In this document: positions 34,013-43,605 of the stretch, piece after piece
Numbering within the stretch: the stretch's first letter is position 1
Layout: the number at the start of each line of letters is the position of its first letter
Source: Micromonospora sp. LH3U1
GTDB lineage: Bacteria; Actinomycetota; Actinomycetes; Mycobacteriales; Micromonosporaceae
Direction: 5' to 3'
Assembly (NCBI RefSeq): GCF_028475105.1
Contig: NZ_CP116936.1
Span: 5,083,501-5,147,500 of the forward strand
Length of the DNA stretch: 64,000 nt
Notes under the pieces: model-generated
What the model was told of the DNA's origin: nothing
Database searches by the model: none
Seen by the model: only the letters and a program-made list of their open reading frames with translations
Program-made: the position numbers and the translations under genes

Positions 34013-35524
34013 TCACTTACCGCCGGCGAGCTTCTCCCGCAGTGCGGCGAGCGCCTCGTCGGTGGCCAGGGTGCCGGCCGGCTCCTCGGCCTGCCGGCTC
34101 GGGGCCGGGCTGGACGAAGAGGTGGTGCCACCGCCGCCACCGCCGCCAGCGGCCGGGACGACCGGAGTCGGGTTGGCAGCAGCCTCGGCGTCGGCAGCCC
34201 GAGAGGTCTGCACCTGCTTGGTGTGGGCCTCCCAGCGCACACGAGCCTCGGCGTACTGGTTCTCCCAGGTCTCGCGCTGCTTGTCGTACCCCTCGAGCCA
34301 TTCGCCCGTCTCCGGGTCGAAGCCGTCCGGGTAGATGTAGTTGCCCTCGGTGTCGTACGTCGCAGCCATGCCGTAGAGGGTCGGGTCGAAGTGCTCCTCG
34401 CCCTCGACGAAGCCCTCGTTGGCCTGCTTGAGCGACAGCGAGATCCGGCGACGCTCCAGGTCGATGTCGATGACCTTGACCATGACCTCGGAGCCAACCT
34501 GGACGACCTGCTCCGGGATCTCCACGTGGCGCTCGGCCAGCTCGGAGATGTGGACCAGGCCCTCGATGCCGTCGTCCACGCGGACGAACGCACCGAACGG
34601 GACCAGCTTGGTGACCTTACCCGGCACGATCTGCTGGATCGCGTGGGTGCGGGCGAACTGCCGCCACGGGTCCTCCTGGGTCGCCTTCAGCGACAGCGAG
34701 ACGCGCTCGCGGTCCAGGTCGACGTCCAGGACCTCGACCTCGACCTCCTGGCCCACCTCGACGACCTCAGACGGGTGGTCGATGTGCTTCCAGGACAGCT
34801 CGGAGACGTGCACCAGACCGTCGACGCCGCCAAGGTCGACGAATGCGCCGAAGTTGACGATCGAGGACACGACGCCCTTGCGGACCTGGCCCTTCTGCAG
34901 CTTGTTGAGGAACTCGGTGCGCACCTCGGACTGCGTCTGCTCCAGCCAGGCCCGGCGGGACAGAACCACGTTGTTGCGGTTCTTGTCCAGCTCGATGATC
35001 TTGGCTTCGAGCTCCCGCCCGACGTACGGCTGCAGGTCGCGCACACGACGCATCTCGACCAGGGACGCGGGCAGGAAGCCGCGCAGCCCGATGTCGAGGA
35101 TGAGGCCGCCCTTGACCACCTCGATGACCGAACCGCGGACGACGCCGTCCTCGTCCTTGATCTTCTCGATCGTGCCCCAGGCCCGCTCGTACTGTGCCCG
35201 CTTCTTGGAGAGGATCAGACGACCCTCCTTGTCCTCCTTCTGGAGGACCAGGGCCTCGATGTGGTCACCAACCGTCACAACCTCGGCGGGGTCCACGTCG
35301 TGCTTGATCGACAACTCACGAGAGGGGATGACACCCTCGGTCTTGTAGCCGATGTCGAGCAGGACCTCGTCCCGATCGACCTTGACGACGGTGCCTTCGA
35401 CAATGTCGCCGTCGTTGAAGTACTTGATGGTCTCGTCGATCGCGGCGAGGAATGCCTCCTCGGAACCGAGATCGTCGTGAGTGACCCGGGTGGCGCTCGA
35501 GGGGGCCTCGATGCTGCTCGTCAT
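34013..35524 (-). CDS. rpsA: 30S ribosomal protein S1
   Basis: S1 helps mRNA bind the 30S subunit. The 503-residue protein has four S1 RNA-binding repeats, seen as GDIVEGTVVKVDRDEVLLDIG, DGVVRGSVIEVVKGGLILD, KGVVSSIVNFGAFVDLGGVDGLVH and GKVTKLVPFGAFVRVDDGIEGLVH, then an acidic and low-complexity tail containing a Gly7 run. Four repeats rather than six is the actinobacterial form. ATG start at 35524; the neighbours polA and coaE match the usual order. Confidence 0.97.
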   Translation of the reverse strand: MTSSIEAPSSATRVTHDDLGSEEAFLAAIDETIKYFNDGDIVEGTVVKVDRDEVLLDIGYKTEGVIPSRELSIKHDVDPAEVVTVGDHIEALVLQKEDKEGRLILSKKRAQYERAWGTIEKIKDEDGVVRGSVIEVVKGGLILDIGLRGFLPASLVEMRRVRDLQPYVGRELEAKIIELDKNRNNVVLSRRAWLEQTQSEVRTEFLNKLQKGQVRKGVVSSIVNFGAFVDLGGVDGLVHVSELSWKHIDHPSEVVEVGQEVEVEVLDVDLDRERVSLSLKATQEDPWRQFARTHAIQQIVPGKVTKLVPFGAFVRVDDGIEGLVHISELAERHVEIPEQVVQVGSEVMVKVIDIDLERRRISLSLKQANEGFVEGEEHFDPTLYGMAATYDTEGNYIYPDGFDPETGEWLEGYDKQRETWENQYAEARVRWEAHTKQVQTSRAADAEAAANPTPVVPAAGGGGGGGTTSSSSPAPSRQAEEPAGTLATDEALAALREKLAGGK

Positions 35525-35702
35525 GTGGGCGGTTGCTCCGGTCGGTGGGTTGTCACAGCAGGCTGGTGTCGCAGTGACCTGTTCGCGCCAGCGGATCCGT
35601 CGCCGGGCACACCGAACGATCGCCTAGTGAGATCATGATGTGGCTCCGACGACCGCGTACCTGCTCCCTGCCGAGGCAACGCGATCCGCGAGCGCATCGT
35701 CT

Positions 35703-35733
35703 AGCCTACCGTGCGCATTACCACAGCGTGCAA
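35703..35733 (-). promoter_or_regulatory. Possible rpsA promoter
   Basis: On the minus strand TTGCAC (35733-35728) and TAGGCT (35708-35703) are separated by 19 bp, resembling a vegetative actinobacterial promoter with a slightly long spacer. It would give a leader of about 175 nt before rpsA. The whole 35525-35944 region (420 bp) shows no gene on either strand; this is the only signal I can point to. Confidence 0.35.
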
Positions 35734-35944
35734 GCCCTCCCGGCTTCTCTCCGTGTGATGACCTGCGAAAGCCGAACAATCGCCCAGAAACGACCCCTGC
35801 TGTCGCTTGCGTCACAGCAGCCCCAGCCGCCACAGGACCCCCCGCTCAAAATGTCGGGGAACTGCCGCCCGCCGCAGGGTTGGGCTCGGCGGGTCGCGCC
35901 GGCCCAGCGCGGAAATCGGCCACGGTGGGGCCTAGCGTGAGCGC

Positions 35945-36751
35945 GTGGATGACGACAGCCGGGTCACCCGGCGCCGGGTGGGTGACGCCGAGGCCCGGCG
36001 GGCCAACCGCGGCTGGTGGGACACCGACGCCGACGACTACCAGGCCGCGCACGGCGCGTTCCTCGGCGAGGTGGACTTCGTCTGGTGCCCGGAGGGGCTG
36101 CGCGAGGCCGATGCCCGCCTGCTCGGTGACCTGCCCGGGCAGCGGGTGCTCGAGGTGGGCTGTGGCGCGGCTGCCGCCGCCCGCTGGCTGGTTACCCAGG
36201 GTGCCTGGCCGGTCGCCTTCGACCTGTCCGCCGGCATGTTGCGGCACGCCGTCGAGGCGGCCGACCGCACCGGGGTACGCGTACCGCTGGTGCAGGCCGA
36301 CGCGCTCGCCCTGCCGTTCGCCGACCGGTCGTTCGACGTCGCCTGCACCGCCTTCGGCGCGATCCCGTTCGTGGACGACTCGGTGGCACTGCTCGCCGAG
36401 GTGCATCGGGTGCTGCGCCCCGGGGGGCGGTGGGTGTTCTCGGTGACCCACCCGATGCGCTGGATCTTCCTCGACGACCCTGGCGAGGGTGGGCTGACCG
36501 CCACGCACTCGTACTTCGACCGCTCCCCCTACGTGGAGCAGGACGAGTCCGGCGTGGCCACCTACGTCGAGCAGCACCGCACGCTCGGCGACCGGGTTCG
36601 GGAGCTGGTCGACGCCGGGTTCCGGCTGCTGGACCTGGTGGAGCCGGAATGGCCGGAGGGACACGAGGGGATCTGGGGGCAGTGGAGCCCGCTACGGGGT
36701 CGACTCTTCCCCGGCACCGCCATCTTCGTCACCGAAAAGCCCGCCGGCTGA
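35945..36751 (+). CDS. Class I SAM-dependent methyltransferase
   Basis: A 268-residue methyltransferase of the UbiE/Methyltransf_11 type. Motif I is VLEVGCGAAAAARWL, the acidic residue at the end of beta 2 is in VAFDLSAGML, motif IV area DVACTAFGAIPF and motif post VLRPGGRWVFSV. The N-terminal ANRGWWDTDADDYQ and the late RSPYVEQD are typical of a conserved actinobacterial subgroup. The acceptor is unknown. GTG start at 35945; divergent from rpsA. Confidence 0.88.
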   Translation: MDDDSRVTRRRVGDAEARRANRGWWDTDADDYQAAHGAFLGEVDFVWCPEGLREADARLLGDLPGQRVLEVGCGAAAAARWLVTQGAWPVAFDLSAGMLRHAVEAADRTGVRVPLVQADALALPFADRSFDVACTAFGAIPFVDDSVALLAEVHRVLRPGGRWVFSVTHPMRWIFLDDPGEGGLTATHSYFDRSPYVEQDESGVATYVEQHRTLGDRVRELVDAGFRLLDLVEPEWPEGHEGIWGQWSPLRGRLFPGTAIFVTEKPAG

Positions 36752-36807
36752 GCGCGCCGCACCCGCAGTCCGACCTGCGTCCCATCGATCGCCGGTAGGC
36801 TCGCCCC

Positions 36808-37410
36808 ATGAGCGCGGAGCCCATCCCGACATCACCTGGCCCCTGGTGTCCGGACCCGATGCGGCAGCAGCGTGCCGACTACACGCTGGAGGACCTGCTC
36901 ACCCTGCCGGACGACGCTCCCCGCATCGAACTCGTCGACGGAGTTGTCCAGGTGACGCCCTCCCCCACCCTGGGCCATCAGGACATCTGCGGCCTGCTCT
37001 GGCTGTGGCTACGCTCCCATGCCCCGGCTGACCTTCGTGCCGCCCAAGCGGTCGGAGTCGGACTCAGCCGCAACACCAGCCGACAGCCGGACGTGCTGCT
37101 CTGCCGCGCCGAGGTGCCGTCCGACCGGTCCTTCGTGCCGCCGGAGGACGTCGTCCTCGCCGTGGAGATCGTCTCTCCGGGCACACGACGGATCGAGCGC
37201 TTCGCGAAACCGGGTGAGTACGCCGCCGTCGGCATTCCGTTCTACTGGCGCATCGAGCAGGACCCCGTGCACGTCTACGCGTACCGGATCGGCGACCGGG
37301 TAGGGCCCGGCGGTGAGCGGCAGTACGAGCTGGTCGCCGACGGGTCCGACGTGATCGAGCTGACCGAACCGTTCGAGATCAAACTGCCGATCGCCGAGAT
37401 CACGCCGTAG
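36808..37410 (+). CDS. Uma2-family (DUF820) predicted endonuclease-fold protein
   Basis: A 200-residue member of the Uma2 family with a PD-(D/E)xK-type core: RIELVDGVVQVTPSP, RQPDVLL (Asp), AVEIVSP (Glu) and a following Lys in RFAKPGEYAAVGIPFYWRI. The family is abundant in actinobacteria and cyanobacteria and its target is unknown; a nuclease role is predicted only from the fold. Start ATG 36808. It lies in its own unit 57 bp after the methyltransferase. Confidence 0.88.
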   Translation: MSAEPIPTSPGPWCPDPMRQQRADYTLEDLLTLPDDAPRIELVDGVVQVTPSPTLGHQDICGLLWLWLRSHAPADLRAAQAVGVGLSRNTSRQPDVLLCRAEVPSDRSFVPPEDVVLAVEIVSPGTRRIERFAKPGEYAAVGIPFYWRIEQDPVHVYAYRIGDRVGPGGERQYELVADGSDVIELTEPFEIKLPIAEITP

Positions 37411-37463
37411 TCCGCCGGGCCGGCCGGTCGTTTCGCCCCGGCGGTGTCGGGTAGCCGAGGACC

Positions 37464-37682
37464 ATGGCCGAACAGAGGTTCCACAACGGCGACCATGTCT
37501 CCTGGTCGGCCCACGGCAGCCGCGCGTACGGCGTGGTGCAGGAGACGATCACGGAGCGGACGCGGATCCGCGGGCGGGCCGTGAACGCGGCACCCGACGA
37601 CCCGCAGTACCGGGTCCGCAGCGACGGGACGGGCCGCGACGTGGCCCACCGCCCCGAGGCGTTGCGTCATGAGCAGGGCTGA
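37464..37682 (+). CDS. DUF2945 (Tudor-like HVA) small protein
   Basis: A 72-residue protein: FHNGDHVSWSAHGSRAYGVVQ then PQYRVRSDGTGRDVAHRPEAL, the pattern of DUF2945/hypervirulence-associated Tudor-like proteins. These small SH3-like barrels are of unknown function. The last 14 bp overlap the start of the DUF3140 gene, so the two are translated together. Start ATG 37464. Confidence 0.82.
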   Translation: MAEQRFHNGDHVSWSAHGSRAYGVVQETITERTRIRGRAVNAAPDDPQYRVRSDGTGRDVAHRPEALRHEQG

Positions 37683-38019
37683 CGACCAGGGCCGGGACAC
37701 CTACCGGGAGTTCACCGATGCGGTGAACATGAAGCCCGGCGAGCTGTCCACATGGCTCGAAACCGATGAGTCGAAGCAGGTTGGCTGGCACAAGGGCGGC
37801 CGCGCTGGTGGTGGCGAGTCCGTTGGGCACGAGTCCGGCCGGAAGATCATCAACCTGCTCCGACGCAAACGCGGCGACCTGTCCGACGGCGACTACAAGC
37901 ACATGCGCAAGGTGGTGGGTTACGTACGCCGGCACATGGCGCAGCGCCCCTCCGGCAACGTCCGCGACACCAAATGGCGCTGGTCCCTCATGAACTGGGG
38001 CCACGATCCGATGAAGTAA
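37669..38019 (+). CDS. DUF3140 protein
   Basis: A 116-residue soluble basic protein of the DUF3140 family: FTDAVNMKPGELSTWLETDES at the N-terminus, then GRKIINLLRRKRGDLSDGDYKHMRKVVGYVRRHMAQRP. The lysine- and arginine-rich helical middle suggests nucleic acid contact, but no function is known. It overlaps the DUF2945 gene by 14 bp; the two form a small operon. Convergent with polA, 64 bp apart. Confidence 0.83.
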   Translation: MSRADDQGRDTYREFTDAVNMKPGELSTWLETDESKQVGWHKGGRAGGGESVGHESGRKIINLLRRKRGDLSDGDYKHMRKVVGYVRRHMAQRPSGNVRDTKWRWSLMNWGHDPMK

Positions 38020-38083
38020 CCCGCCTGATGATCACTCATCGGCGCAGGGCCGCCGAGGGTGAGCCGCCGCGACCAACGAAAGA

Positions 38084-40782
38084 TCAGTGATCCGCACTGT
38101 TCCAGTCCCGGCCCAAGCCGACCGACACCTCCAACGGCACCGACAGCGGGTACGCCCCGCCCATCTCCCGCCGGACCAGTGCCTCCAACGCCTCCCGCTC
38201 ACCAGGGGCGACCTCGAAGACCAGTTCGTCGTGCACCTGCAACAGCATCCGCGAGCGCAGCCCGGCCTCGCCCAGCGCGGTGTCGACGTGCAGCATCGCC
38301 ACCTTGATGATGTCGGCCGCGGAGCCCTGGATCGGGGCGTTGAGCGCCATCCGCTCGGCGATGTCACGGCGCTGCCGGTTGTCACTGACCAGGTCGGGCA
38401 GGTAGCGGCGGCGACCCAGGATGGTCGAGGTGTAGCCGTCCTGGCGTGCCCGGGCCACCACCTGCTGCAGGTAGTCGCGCACCCCGCCGAAGCCGGCGAA
38501 GTAGTTTTCCATCAGCCCGCGCGCCTCGTCGGTGCCGATGTTGAGCTGCTGGGACAGGCCGAACGCGCTCAACCCGTACGCCAGGCCGTAGTTCATGGCC
38601 TTGATCTTGCGACGCTGGTCCGCGGTGACGGCGTCGACCGGCACCCCGAAGACGGACGACGCGGTGACGGCGTGGAAGTCGGCACCCGAGTTGAACGCCT
38701 CGATCAGCGCGTCGTCCGACGAGAGGTGCGCCATGATGCGCATCTCGATCTGGCTGTAGTCGGCGGTGAGCAGGCACTCGTAGCCCTCCCCCACCACGAA
38801 GGCCCGACGGATCCGCCGGCCCTCCTCGGTGCGGATGGGGATGTTCTGCAGGTTGGGCTCGGTGGAGGAGAGCCGACCGGTGGCCGCCACCGTCTGGTTG
38901 AAGGTGGTGTGGATCCGGCCGTCGTCGGAGACCGACTTGAGCAGACCGTCGACGGTCGACTTGAGCTTGGCCACGTCCCGGTGGCGCAGCAGGTGGGCCA
39001 ACACCGGGTGCGGCTGCTGCGCGTAAAGCCACTGCAGAGCGTCGGCGTCGGTGGTGTAACCCGTCTTGATCTTCTTGGTCTTCGGCAGGCTCAACTCGGT
39101 GAAGAGGATCTCCTGCAACTGCTTGGGCGAGCCGAGGTTGAACTCCCGACCCACCGCCTCGTACGCGCCCTGGGCGGCGGCCTTCACCTCGGCGGCGAAG
39201 TGCGCCTCCAACTCGGACAGATAATCCGTGTCGGCGGCGATGCCGGTGCTCTCCATGCCGGCGAGCACCCGCATCAGCGGCAGCTCCACCCCGGCCATCA
39301 GCCGGGCGGACTGCTCGCCGTCGCGGGACAGCTCCGCGTCGATCGCGTCAGCCAGGTCGAGGGTGGCCCGGGCCTGGAGCATCAGGTTCTGCTCGACCAC
39401 GCCTTCGTCGCCCAGCCCGTCGAGGGTGAGCTGGCCGGACTCCGGAACGTCCACCCGCAGCTCCCGGTGCAGGTAGCGCAGTGCCAGGTCGGTCAGGTCG
39501 TAGGACCGCTGATCGGGGCGGGCCAGGTACGCGGCGATCTGGGTGTCCCGGACGATGCCGGCGAGGTGCCAGCCGTGCGCGGCGCAGGCCAGCACGGCCG
39601 GTTTGCTGTCGTGCAGCACCTTGGGTCGCTGCGCGTCGGCCAGCCAGCCGGCCAGGGCGCCCTCGTCGGTCGGGTCGAGCCCGGCCGGGTCGACCCAGGC
39701 CGCCGCACCCCGGCGGTGGCCAGCGCCAGACCGGTGATCGAGGCGCTGTGCCGGCGGTTGGGGCCGGTGTCGAGCTTGACCGCCAACCCGACCGGGGTGC
39801 CGGTCGGGGCGTGCGTGGTCAGCCAACCGGCCAGCGCGCCGGGCTCGGTGAGCACCTCGCCGGTGAGGTCGAACCCGGACTCGGCCTCCGGCTCGACCGC
39901 TTCCAGGTACTGGTAGAGACGGTCGCGCAGGATGCGGAACTCGAGGGTGTCGAAGACCTGGTGCACCGCTTCCCGGTCCCAACCGGTCCAGCGGGTGTCC
40001 TCCGGGCGGAGCGGCAGCTCGAGGTCGGTGATGAGGCGGTTGATCTCGTAGTTGCGGATCACGTCGGCGAGCCGCTCGCGCAGGCTGTCGCCGGCCTTGC
40101 CCTTGATCTCGTCGGCGCGGGCGATCACGCCCTCCACCCCGCCGTAGGTGGTGATCCACTTGGCGGCGGTCTTCGGGCCGACGCCCGGGATGCCGGGCAG
40201 GTTGTCGCTGGTCTCGCCGACCAGCGCGGCCAGGTCCCGGTACTGCTGCGGCCCGACGCCGTACTTCGCCTCGATCGCCGCCGGGTCCATCCGGGCCAGG
40301 TCGGAGACGCCCTTGCGCGGGTAGAGGACGGTGACCTGGTCGCCGACCAGCTGGAACGCGTCCCGGTCACCGCTGCTGATCAGCACCGACATGCCCTGGT
40401 CGCGGGCCTGGCAGGCGAGCGTGGCGATGACGTCGTCGGCCTCGAAGCCCTCCTTCTCCACCACCGGGATCTGCAGCGCGGCCAGGACCTCCTTGACCAG
40501 GCTGACCTGACCCTTGAAGTCGGTCGGGGTCTCGCTGCGGCCGGCCTTGTACTCCGCGTACCTGTCGGTGCGGAAGGAATGACGGGAGACGTCGAAGGCC
40601 ACGACGATGTGGGTGGGCTGCTCGTCGCGCAACACGTTGATCAGCATCGAGGTGAAGCCGTACACCGCGTTGGTCGGCTGACCTGTCGTGGTGGAGAAGT
40701 TTTCCACCGGCAGGGCGAAGAAGGCCCGGTATGCCAGGGAATGTCCGTCGACGAGGAGCAGGCGCGGCGTCGTAGCTGTCAC
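38084..40782 (-). pseudogene. polA: DNA polymerase I, reading frame broken by one base
   Basis: Pol I fills repair gaps and removes RNA primers. The N-terminal part (ATG 40782 to about 39710) has the 5' nuclease domain (LLLVDGHSLAYRAFFALP, EADDVIATLACQARD, DNLPGIPGVGPKTAAKW). The rest, in another frame, has the exonuclease-like and polymerase domains (LLTADYSQIEMRIMAH, RRKIKAMNYGLAYGLS, LLQVHDELVFE). The break is at the C4 run 39708-39711: one more base makes a continuous 2700-bp gene (899 residues, the normal size). The gene is probably essential or nearly so, making a sequencing or assembly error likely; a real split is possible. Confidence 0.9.
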
Positions 40783-40869
40783 GGCAGCGACTCTAGCCCG
40801 CCACTACGACAGACCGGGACACCGGCACGGCACCCGGCGCGGCCGTCGGACGACCGCGCCGGGTACGGC

Positions 40870-41676
40870 TCAGAGCACCTTGGCCAGGAACGCCTTCGTC
40901 CGGTCGTGCCGGGGGTTGGCGATCACCTCGCGCGGCGCGCCGGACTCGACCACCACCCCGTCGTCCATGAAGATCAGCGAATCGCCGACCTCCCGGGCGA
41001 AGCCGATCTCGTGGGTCACCACGATCATCGTCATGCCGTCGCGGGCCAGGTCCTTCATCACGTCTAGCACCTCGCCGACCAGCTCCGGGTCCAGCGCGCT
41101 GGTGGGCTCGTCGAAGAGCATCAGCTTCGGCTGCATCGCCAACGCCCGGGCGATCGCCACCCGCTGCTGCTGCCCACCGGAGAGCTGCCCGGGGTAGCTG
41201 CCCAGCTTGTCACCGAGCCCGACCCGCTGGAGCAGCGCGGCGGCCCGGTCCCGGGCCGCGGCCTTGCGCTCCCGGCGCAGCAGCACCGGCGCCTCGGCGA
41301 CGTTCTGCAGGGCGGTCATGTGCGGAAAGAGGTTGAACCGCTGGAACACCATGCCGATCGCGCGGCGCTGGGCGGCGATCTCCTTCTCCCGCATCTCGTG
41401 CAGCTTGCCGCCGCGCTCCCGGTAGCCGATCAGGTCGCCGTCCACCCGGATCCGGCCGGCGTTGATCTTCTCCAGGTGGTTGATGCAGCGCAGGAACGTC
41501 GACTTGCCCGAGCCGGAGGGCCCGAGCAGGCAGCAAACCTCGCCGCTGCGGACCTCCAGGTCGATGCCCTTGAGCACCTCGATCGGTCCGAACGACTTGT
41601 GCACCTGCTCGGCCCGGACCATCACGCCGTCGCTGGTCGTCTGCCCGGCCCCCGCCGATGTCGTCGCCTGAGTCAT
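40870..41676 (-). CDS. Polar amino acid ABC transporter, ATP-binding protein
   Basis: A 268-residue ABC ATPase of the GlnQ/HisP group. Walker A GPSGSGKST, Q-loop VFQRFNLFPHMT, signature LSGGQQQRVAIARAL and Walker B LMLFDEPTSALDP are complete, followed by the switch histidine in VVTHEIGFARE. ATG 41676 overlaps the permease stop by one base (TGATG). Third gene of a binding protein-permease-ATPase operon. Confidence 0.95.
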   Translation of the reverse strand: MTQATTSAGAGQTTSDGVMVRAEQVHKSFGPIEVLKGIDLEVRSGEVCCLLGPSGSGKSTFLRCINHLEKINAGRIRVDGDLIGYRERGGKLHEMREKEIAAQRRAIGMVFQRFNLFPHMTALQNVAEAPVLLRRERKAAARDRAAALLQRVGLGDKLGSYPGQLSGGQQQRVAIARALAMQPKLMLFDEPTSALDPELVGEVLDVMKDLARDGMTMIVVTHEIGFAREVGDSLIFMDDGVVVESGAPREVIANPRHDRTKAFLAKVL

Positions 41677-42653
41677 CACCGACCCGCCTCGCTCACGCTG
41701 CCGCCGGTCTCCGCGGCGATCCCGCGCAGTCTGATCTTCGCTTGGGCGCTCTTGCCGAACCCCCTGGAGAAGTGCCGCTCCAGGTAGTACTGACCGACGA
41801 GGAGCACGCTGGTCAGCAGCAGATACCACAGGCACGCCGCCACGTACATCGGGAATACCTGGAACGTCCGGTTACCCACGGCCTTGAGCTGGAAGAACAG
41901 CTCGGTAGAGACCGGCACGAAGGCCACCAGCGAGGTGTCCTTGAGCATCGCGATGGTCTCGTTGCCGGTCGGCGGGATGATCACGCGCATCGCCTGCGGC
42001 AGCACGATGCGGCGCAGGATCTGGGTACGGCTCAGGCCCAGCGCCTGCGCCGCCTCGGTCTGCCCCTCGTCCACCGACTGGATCCCGGCCCGGACGATCT
42101 CGGCCATGTACGCCGCCTCGGAGAGCCCGAGCGCCAGCATGCCGGCGACGAACCCGGTGAGGATCTCCAGTGCGGAGAAGCCGAAGAGGCGTGCCTCGAA
42201 GTTGTCGACGCCGAAGAGCGCCCCGAGCTGCCGATCGAACGGGAGCCCGAACTCGATCCGGGCCCAGAGGATGCCGAGGTTGCCGAAGAGGATCGCCAGC
42301 ACCAGCCGGGGCACCGCCCGGAAGAACCAGGTGTACGCCCAGGAGACGCCGCGCAGGATCGGGTTCTCCGACAGCCGCATGATGGCGATGACGACGCCGA
42401 GACTGACGCCGATCAGCATCGCGAGCACGGTCAGCGCGAGCGTGCCGCGCAGTCCCTCCATGATCGGCGGCCGGAACATCTCGTCGACCATGAACGACCA
42501 GTTGAACGCCTTGTTCGTCACCAGCAGGTGGACGAACATGGCCACCAGCACCCCGATCACGGCAACCGCGACCCAACGCCCGGGATGCCGGACGGGCACG
42601 GCCTGGATGGGTTCCGGCCGTGCCCGCTCGGTTGTGTCCGTTTCCGACGACAT
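41676..42653 (-). CDS. Polar amino acid ABC transporter, permease
   Basis: A 325-residue HisM/GlnP-type permease. After a soluble N-terminus and a first helix (WVAVAVIGVLVAMFVHLLV), the transmembrane domain holds the conserved EAA loop: SEAAYMAEIVRAGIQSVDEG then EAAQALGLS. It forms a homodimer in the membrane with the ATPase encoded next. It follows the binding protein gene by 3 bp. Confidence 0.95.
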   Translation of the reverse strand: MSSETDTTERARPEPIQAVPVRHPGRWVAVAVIGVLVAMFVHLLVTNKAFNWSFMVDEMFRPPIMEGLRGTLALTVLAMLIGVSLGVVIAIMRLSENPILRGVSWAYTWFFRAVPRLVLAILFGNLGILWARIEFGLPFDRQLGALFGVDNFEARLFGFSALEILTGFVAGMLALGLSEAAYMAEIVRAGIQSVDEGQTEAAQALGLSRTQILRRIVLPQAMRVIIPPTGNETIAMLKDTSLVAFVPVSTELFFQLKAVGNRTFQVFPMYVAACLWYLLLTSVLLVGQYYLERHFSRGFGKSAQAKIRLRGIAAETGGSVSEAGR

Positions 42654-42656
42654 GCG

Positions 42657-43568
42657 TCAGTTGGCGGGGTTCAGCGCCGAGGTGGTGATGACGCCGCCCT
42701 CGACGCCCCACTTCTTCAGCGCGGTCTCGTACGTGCCGTCGGCGATGACCGCCTGGACGGCCTCCTTGAGCACCTCGGCGAACGCGGTCTGGTCCTTCTT
42801 GACGGCGTAGCCGTACGGGGCCGACTCGTAGATGTCGCCGACCAGCTCCAGCGCGCCGTTGCTCTGCTTCACCGCGTACGCCCCGACCGGGGAGTCGGCC
42901 AGCATGGCGTCGTTCTTGCCGCTGACCACGGCGGCGGTGGCGTCGCTCTGCGCCTGGTACTGGTCGATGGTGATCGCCGGCTTGCCGCCGGTGGTGCACT
43001 TCTTCGACCGGGCGGTGATGTCGTCGAACTGCACGGTGCCGGTCTGCACGGCGATCTTCTTGCCGCAGGCGTTGTCAATGTCGATCTTGGCCGGGTTGCC
43101 GGCCTTGGTCGCCCACTGGGTACCGGCGGCGAAGTAGCTCACCATGTTGACGCTCTTGAGCCGCTCGGCGTTGATCGTGAACGACGACACGCCGATCTCG
43201 TACTTACCGGAATCGACACCGGGCAGGATCGAGTCGAAGGGCGACGACTGGTACTCGGCCTTGAGGCCGAGCTTCTGCGCCACCGCGTTGAACAGCTCGA
43301 CGTCGAACCCGACCACCGTCTTGCCGTCGGCGTCGAGGAACTCCGCCGGGGCGTACGTCGAGTCGGTGCCGACCTTGATCACACCGTCGGCCTTGATGGT
43401 GTCGGGCACCTTCCCGGCCAGCGCCGAGTCGGCCGCCGCCGTGACGGTCGGGCCGGCACCGGGCTGGGCCGTGTTCTCCTTCTCCCCACACGCCGTCAGC
43501 GAGAGGGCGAGCAGCGCCGCGCTGGCGGCGCCGAGCGCCGCCCGCCGGGCACCGTTGGTATTGAACAT
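42657..43568 (-). CDS. Polar amino acid ABC transporter, substrate-binding lipoprotein
   Basis: A 303-residue lipoprotein: lipobox ALSLTACG with Cys27, then a family-3 solute-binding fold (IKVGTDSTYAPAEFLDADG, VGFDVELFNAVAQKLGLKAEY, DSILPGVDSGKYEIGVSSF). The FDVEL motif is typical of binding proteins for glutamine, glutamate, arginine or cystine; the ligand is not certain. AAGGAG lies 10 nt before ATG 43568. First gene of the three-gene operon and hence the promoter lies in the 37-bp gap to livF or reads through from it. Confidence 0.92.
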   Translation of the reverse strand: MFNTNGARRAALGAASAALLALSLTACGEKENTAQPGAGPTVTAAADSALAGKVPDTIKADGVIKVGTDSTYAPAEFLDADGKTVVGFDVELFNAVAQKLGLKAEYQSSPFDSILPGVDSGKYEIGVSSFTINAERLKSVNMVSYFAAGTQWATKAGNPAKIDIDNACGKKIAVQTGTVQFDDITARSKKCTTGGKPAITIDQYQAQSDATAAVVSGKNDAMLADSPVGAYAVKQSNGALELVGDIYESAPYGYAVKKDQTAFAEVLKEAVQAVIADGTYETALKKWGVEGGVITTSALNPAN

Positions 43569-43605
43569 GTCTCTGCACTCCTTGCGTGAGGGGTGTGACG
43601 GCCGC

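Noticed and set aside
34223..35638. 471-codon open frame antisense to rpsA
   Set aside because: Composition is the mirror of S1; no start site or domain.
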